A stretch of DNA of 64,000 nucleotides from Odiellus spinosus. Lineage: Eukaryota; Arthropoda; Arachnida; Opiliones; Phalangiidae. The position numbers were made by a program, and so were the translations under genes. This document shows positions 59,001 through 64,000 of this stretch, piece by piece; the first letter of the stretch is position 1, and each line of letters starts with the position of its first letter. The DNA lies in contig OY987232.1 of NCBI GenBank assembly GCA_963920705.1, forward strand, positions 11,843,726-11,907,725. Reading direction: 5' to 3'. Under the pieces are notes generated by a model. It did no database searches. It was given only the letters and a program-made list of their open reading frames with translations, and was not told the origin of the DNA.

Positions 59001-62000
59001 GAACGATAAATACACCCCCTGTATAAATGAACGAGCGATACGTACACCCCCTGTAAAAGTGAGCGAACGATAAATACACCCCCTGTAAAAATGAACGAAC
59101 GATAAATACACCCCCTGTAAAAATGAACGAACGATAAATACACCCCCTGTAAAAAAGAACGAACGATAAATACACCCCCTGTAAAAATGAACGAACGATA
59201 AATACACCCCCTGTAAAAATGAACGAACGATAAATACACCCCCTGTAAAAATGAACGAGCGATACGTACACCCCCTGTAAAAGTGAACGAACGATAAATA
59301 CACCCCCTGTAAGAATGAACGAACGATTAATATACCCCTGTAAAAATGAACGAACGATAAATATACCCCTGTAAAAATGAACGAACGATAAATATACCCC
59401 TGTAAAAGTGAACGAACGATAAATACACCCCCTGTAAAAATGAACGAACGATACGTACACCCCCTGTAAAAGTGAACGAACGATAAATACACCCCCTGAA
59501 AGAATGAACGAACGATAAATACACCCCCTGTAAAAATGAACGAATGATAAACACACCCCCTGTAAAAATGAACGAACGATAAATATACCCCTGTATAAAT
59601 GAACGAGCGATACGTACACCCCTGTAAAAGTGAACGAACGATAAATACACCCCCTGTAAAAATGAACGAACGATAAACACACCCCTGTAAAAATGAACGA
59701 ACGATAAATACACCCCCTGTATAAATGAACGAGCGATACGTACACCCCCTGTAAAAGTGAATGAACGATAAATACACCCCCTGTAAGAATGAACGAACTA
59801 TAAATACACCCCCTGTAAAAATGAACGAACGATAAACACACCCCCTGTAAAAATGAACGAACGATAAATACACCCCCTGTATAAATGAACGAGCGATACG
59901 TACACCCCGTGTAAAAGTGAACGAACGATAAATACACCCCCTGTAAAAATGAACGAACGATAAATACACCCCCTGTAAAAATGAACGAACGATAAATACA
60001 CCCCCTGTAAAAATGAACGAACGATAAATACACCCCCTGTAAAAATGAACGAACGATAAATACACCCCCTGTAAAAATGAACGAACGATAAATACACCCC
60101 TGTAAAAATGAACGAACGATAAATACACCCCCTGTAAAAATGAACGAACGATAAATACACCCCGTGTAAAAATGAACGAACGATAAATATACCCCTGTAA
60201 AAATGAACGAACGATAAATATACCCCTGTATAAATGAACGAGCGATACGTACACCCCCTGTAAAAGTGAACGAACGATAAATACACCCCCTGTAAGAATG
60301 AACAAACGATAAATATACCCCTGTAAAAATGAACGAACGATAAATATACCCCCTGTAAAAGTGTACGAACGATAAATACACCCCCTGTAAAAATGAACGA
60401 ACGATAAATACACCCCCTGTAAAAATGAACGAGCGATAAATACACCCCCTGTAAAAATGAACGAACGATAAATACACCCCCTGTAAAAATGAACGAACGA
60501 TAAACACACCCCCTGTATAAATGAACGAGCGATACGTACACCCCCTGTAAAAGTGAACGAACGATAAATACACCCCCTGTAAGAATGAACGAACGATAAA
60601 TACACCCCCTGTACAAAAGAACGAACGATAAACACACCCCCTGTAAAAATGAACGAACGATAAATACACCCCCTGTATAAATGAACGAGCGATGCGTACA
60701 CCCCCTGTAAAAGTGAACGAACGATAAATACACCCCCTGTAAAAATGAACGAACGATAAATACACCCCCTGTAAAAATGAACGAACGATAAATACACCCC
60801 CTGTAAAAATGAACGAACGATAAATACACCCCTGTAAAAATGAACGAACGATAAATACACCCCCTGTAAAAATGAACGAACGATAAATACATCCCCTGTA
60901 AAAATGAACGAACGATAAATACACCCCTGTAAAAATGAACGAACGATAAATACACCCCCTGTATAAATGAACGAGCGATACGTACACCCCCTGTAAAAGT
61001 GAACGAACGATAAATACACCCCCTGTAAAAATGAACGAACGATAAATACACCCCCTGTAAAAATGAACGAACGATAAATACACCCCTGTAAAAAAGAACG
61101 AACGATAAATACACCCCCTGTAAAAATGAACGAACGATAAATACACCCCCTGTAAAAATGAACGAACGATAAATACACCCCCTGTAAAAATGAACGAGCG
61201 ATACGTACACCCCCTGTAAAAGTGAACGAAAGATAAATACACCCCCTGTAAGAATGAACGAACGATTAATATACCCCTGTAAAAATGAACGAACGATAAA
61301 TATACCCCTGTAAAAATGAACGAACGATAAATATACCCCTGTAAAAGTGAACGAACGATAAATACACCCCCTGTAAAAATGAACGAACGATAAATACACC
61401 CCCTGTAAAAATGAACGAACGATACGTACACCCCCTGTAAAAGTGAACGAACGATAAATACACCCCCTGTAAGAATGAACGAACGATAAATACACCCCCT
61501 GTAAAAATGAACGAATGATAAACACACCCCCTGTAAAAATGAACGAACGATAAATATACCCCTGTATAAATGAACGAGCGATACGTACACCCCTGTAAAA
61601 GTGAACGAACGATAAATACACCCCCTGTAAAAATGAACGAACGATAAACACACCCCTGTAAAAATGAACGAACGATAAATACACCCCCTGTATAAATGAA
61701 CGAGCGATACGTACACCCCCTGTAAAAGTGAATGAACGATAAATACACCCCCTGTAAGAATGAACGAACGATAAATACACCCCTGGAAAAATGAACGAAC
61801 GATAAACACACCCCCTGTAAAAATGAACGAACGATAAATACACCCCCTGTATAAATGAACGAGCGATACGTACACCCCCTGTAAAAGTGAACGAACGATA
61901 AATACACCCCCTGTAAAAATGAACGAACGATAAATACACCCCCTGTAAAAATGAACGAACGATAAATACACCCCCTGTAAAAATGAACGAACGATAAATA

Positions 62001-64000
62001 CACCCCCTGTAAAAATGAACGAACGATAAATACACCCCCTGTAAAAATGAACGAACGATAAATACACCCCTTGTAAAAATGAACGAACGATAAATACACC
62101 CCCTGTAAAAATGAACAAACGATAAATACACCCCCTGTAAAAATTAACGAACGATAAATACACCCCCTGTAAAAATGAACGAGCGATACGTACACCCCCT
62201 GTAAAAGTGAACGAACGATAAATACACCCCCTGTAAGAATGAACGAACGATAAATACACCCCCTGTAAAAATGAACGAACGATAAATACACCCCCTGTAA
62301 CAATGAACGAACGATAAACACACCCCCTGTAAAAATGAACGAACGATATATACACCCCCTGTAAAAATGAACGAACGATAAACACACCCCCTGTAAAAAT
62401 GAACGAACGATAAATACACCCCCTGTAAAAATGAACGAACGATAAATACACCCCTGTAAAAATGAACGAACGATAAATACACCCCCTGTAAAAATGAACG
62501 AACGATAAATACACCCCGTGTAAAAATGAACGAACGATAAATATACCCCTGTAAAAATGAACGAACGATAAATATACCCCTGTATAAATGAACGAGCGAT
62601 ACGTACACCCCCTGTAAAAGTGAACGAACGATAAATACACCCCCTGTAAGAATGAACGAACGATAAATATACCCCTGTAAAAATGAACGAACGATAAATA
62701 TACCCCCTGTAAAAGTGTACGAACGATAAATACACCCCCTGTAAAAATGAACGAACGATAAATACACCCCCTGTAAAAATGAACGAGCGATAAATACACC
62801 TCCTGGAAAAATGAACGATCGATAAATACACCCCCTGTAAAAATGAACGTACGATAAACACACCCCCTGTATAAATGAACGAGCGATACGTACACCCCCT
62901 GTAAAAGTGAACGAACGATAAATACACCCCCTGTAAGAATGAACGAACGATAAATACACCCCCTGTACAAATGAACGAACGATAAACACACCCCCTGTAA
63001 AAATGAACGAACGATAAATACACCCCCTGTATAAATGAACGAACGATACGTACACCCCCTGTAAAAGTGAACGAACGATAAATACACACCCTGTAAAAAT
63101 GAACGAACGATAAATACACCCCCTGTAAAAATGAACGAATGATAAATACACCCCCTGTAAAAATGAACGAACGATAAATACACCCCTGTAAAAATGAACG
63201 AACGATAAATACACCCCCTGTTAAAATGAACGAACGATAAATACATCCCCTGTAAAAATGAACGAACGATAAATACACCCCTGTAAAAATGAACGAACGA
63301 TAAATACACCCCCTGTATAAATGAACGAGCGATACGTACACCCCCTGTAAAAGTGAACGAACGATAAATACACCCCCTGTAAAAATGAACGAACGATAAA
63401 TACACCCCCTGTAAAAATGAACGAACGATAAATACACCCCCTGTAAAAAAGAACGAACGATAAATACACCCCCTGTAAAAATGAACGAACGATAAATACA
63501 CCCCCTGTAAAAATGAACGAACGATAAATACACCCCCTGTAAAAATGAACGAGCGATACGTACACCCCCTGTAAAAGTGAACGAACGATAAATACACCCC
63601 CTGTAAGAATGAACGAACTATTAATATACCCCTGTAAAAATGAACGAACGATAAATATACCCCTGTAAAAATGAACGAACGATAAATATACCCCTGTAAA
63701 AGTGAACGAACGATAAATACACCCCCTGTAAAAATGAACGAACGATAAATACACCCCCTGTAAAAATGAACGAACGATACGTACACCCCCTGTAAAAGTG
63801 AACGAACGATAAATACACCCCCTGTAAGAATGAACGAACGATAAATACACCCCCTGTAAAAATGAACGAATGATAAACACACCCCCTGTATAAATGAACG
63901 AGCGATAAATATACCCCTGTATAAATGAACGAGCGATACGTACACCCCCTGGAAAAATGAACGAACTATAAACACACCCCCTGTAAAAATGAACGAACGA
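53070..64000 (-). repeat. 32-bp satellite, block 6 (minus orientation), runs off the window
   Basis: About 340 inverted units. The first 1.6 kb repeats the start of block 4, AT-rich subfamily included. From about 55 kb on, higher-order copies appear. GTGTACGAACG recurs at 58612, 60361 and 62715, and GATTAATATACCCC at 59325 and 61264, with a one-base variant near 63619. This gives periods of about 1.75-2.36 kb. Minus-strand frames of 1725 and 2674 codons cross it but overlap each other in different registers, so translation is not inferred. Confidence 0.97.

Noticed and set aside
55951..63975. A 2674-codon minus-strand open frame as a giant repeat protein
   Set aside because: It lies wholly in the 32-bp satellite, similar frames exist in other registers over the same DNA, and the 32-residue cycle is forced by the unit sequence. 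There are no flanking coding exons.
39841..64000. CRISPR-like array of 32-bp repeats
   Set aside because: The repeats are contiguous with no spacers, and the context is eukaryotic.

Overview
This window is eukaryotic, AT-rich and almost gene-free. It is most likely from an insect or another arthropod. The reasons are degenerate TTAGG/CCTAA runs scattered through the unique part, several non-autonomous DNA transposon (MITE) families, a short intron with canonical splice sites, and no bacterial-type operons. The species cannot be fixed from the sequence alone.

Layout. (1) Positions 1-5892 are a composite satellite locus. An error-free 8-bp array (AGGTCTGA) is followed by an error-free 14-bp array (CATGATTTGAAAAA). 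Then come a 145-bp spacer present twice without change, a degenerate 7/8-bp array, and 83-bp modules alternating with more 14-bp arrays. (2) Positions 5893-39840 are a mosaic of low-copy DNA and mobile-element relics. MITE-A has eight copies plus a partial duplicate. MITE-B has two full copies and one truncated copy. MITE-C has three copies and MITE-D one. There are two large foldback palindromes, a three-copy dispersed repeat, and a SINE whose start resembles 7SL RNA/Alu. At least four elements are bounded by inverted arrays of short degenerate words and carry TTAGG-like DNA inside. (3) Positions 39841-64000 are one enormous 32-bp satellite array that runs off the window. It changes orientation five times, forming nested inverted repeats and higher-order duplications.

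Genes. The only protein-coding sequence I can support is the 3' end of a minus-strand gene at about 34040-34700. It has a last coding exon of 68 codons, a 144-nt intron with GTAAG and TTTTAG borders, a likely penultimate exon in matching phase, and an AATAAA signal followed by a GT-rich stretch. Its family is not recognised. The long open frames over the satellites (up to 2674 codons) follow from repeat units that lack stop codons on one strand and whose length is not a multiple of three. I do not treat them as genes. Two tRNA-like relics (Asp-like, Arg-like) look degenerate.

Relations among parts. MITE-A, MITE-B and MITE-C are unrelated in sequence, yet all begin CA, end TG and are flanked by 7-bp target duplications, so one type of transposase may have mobilised all three. 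A MITE-B copy sits inside the SINE, which dates the SINE as older. The 24-kb satellite starts 59 bp inside another MITE-B copy, so it may have grown inside that element.
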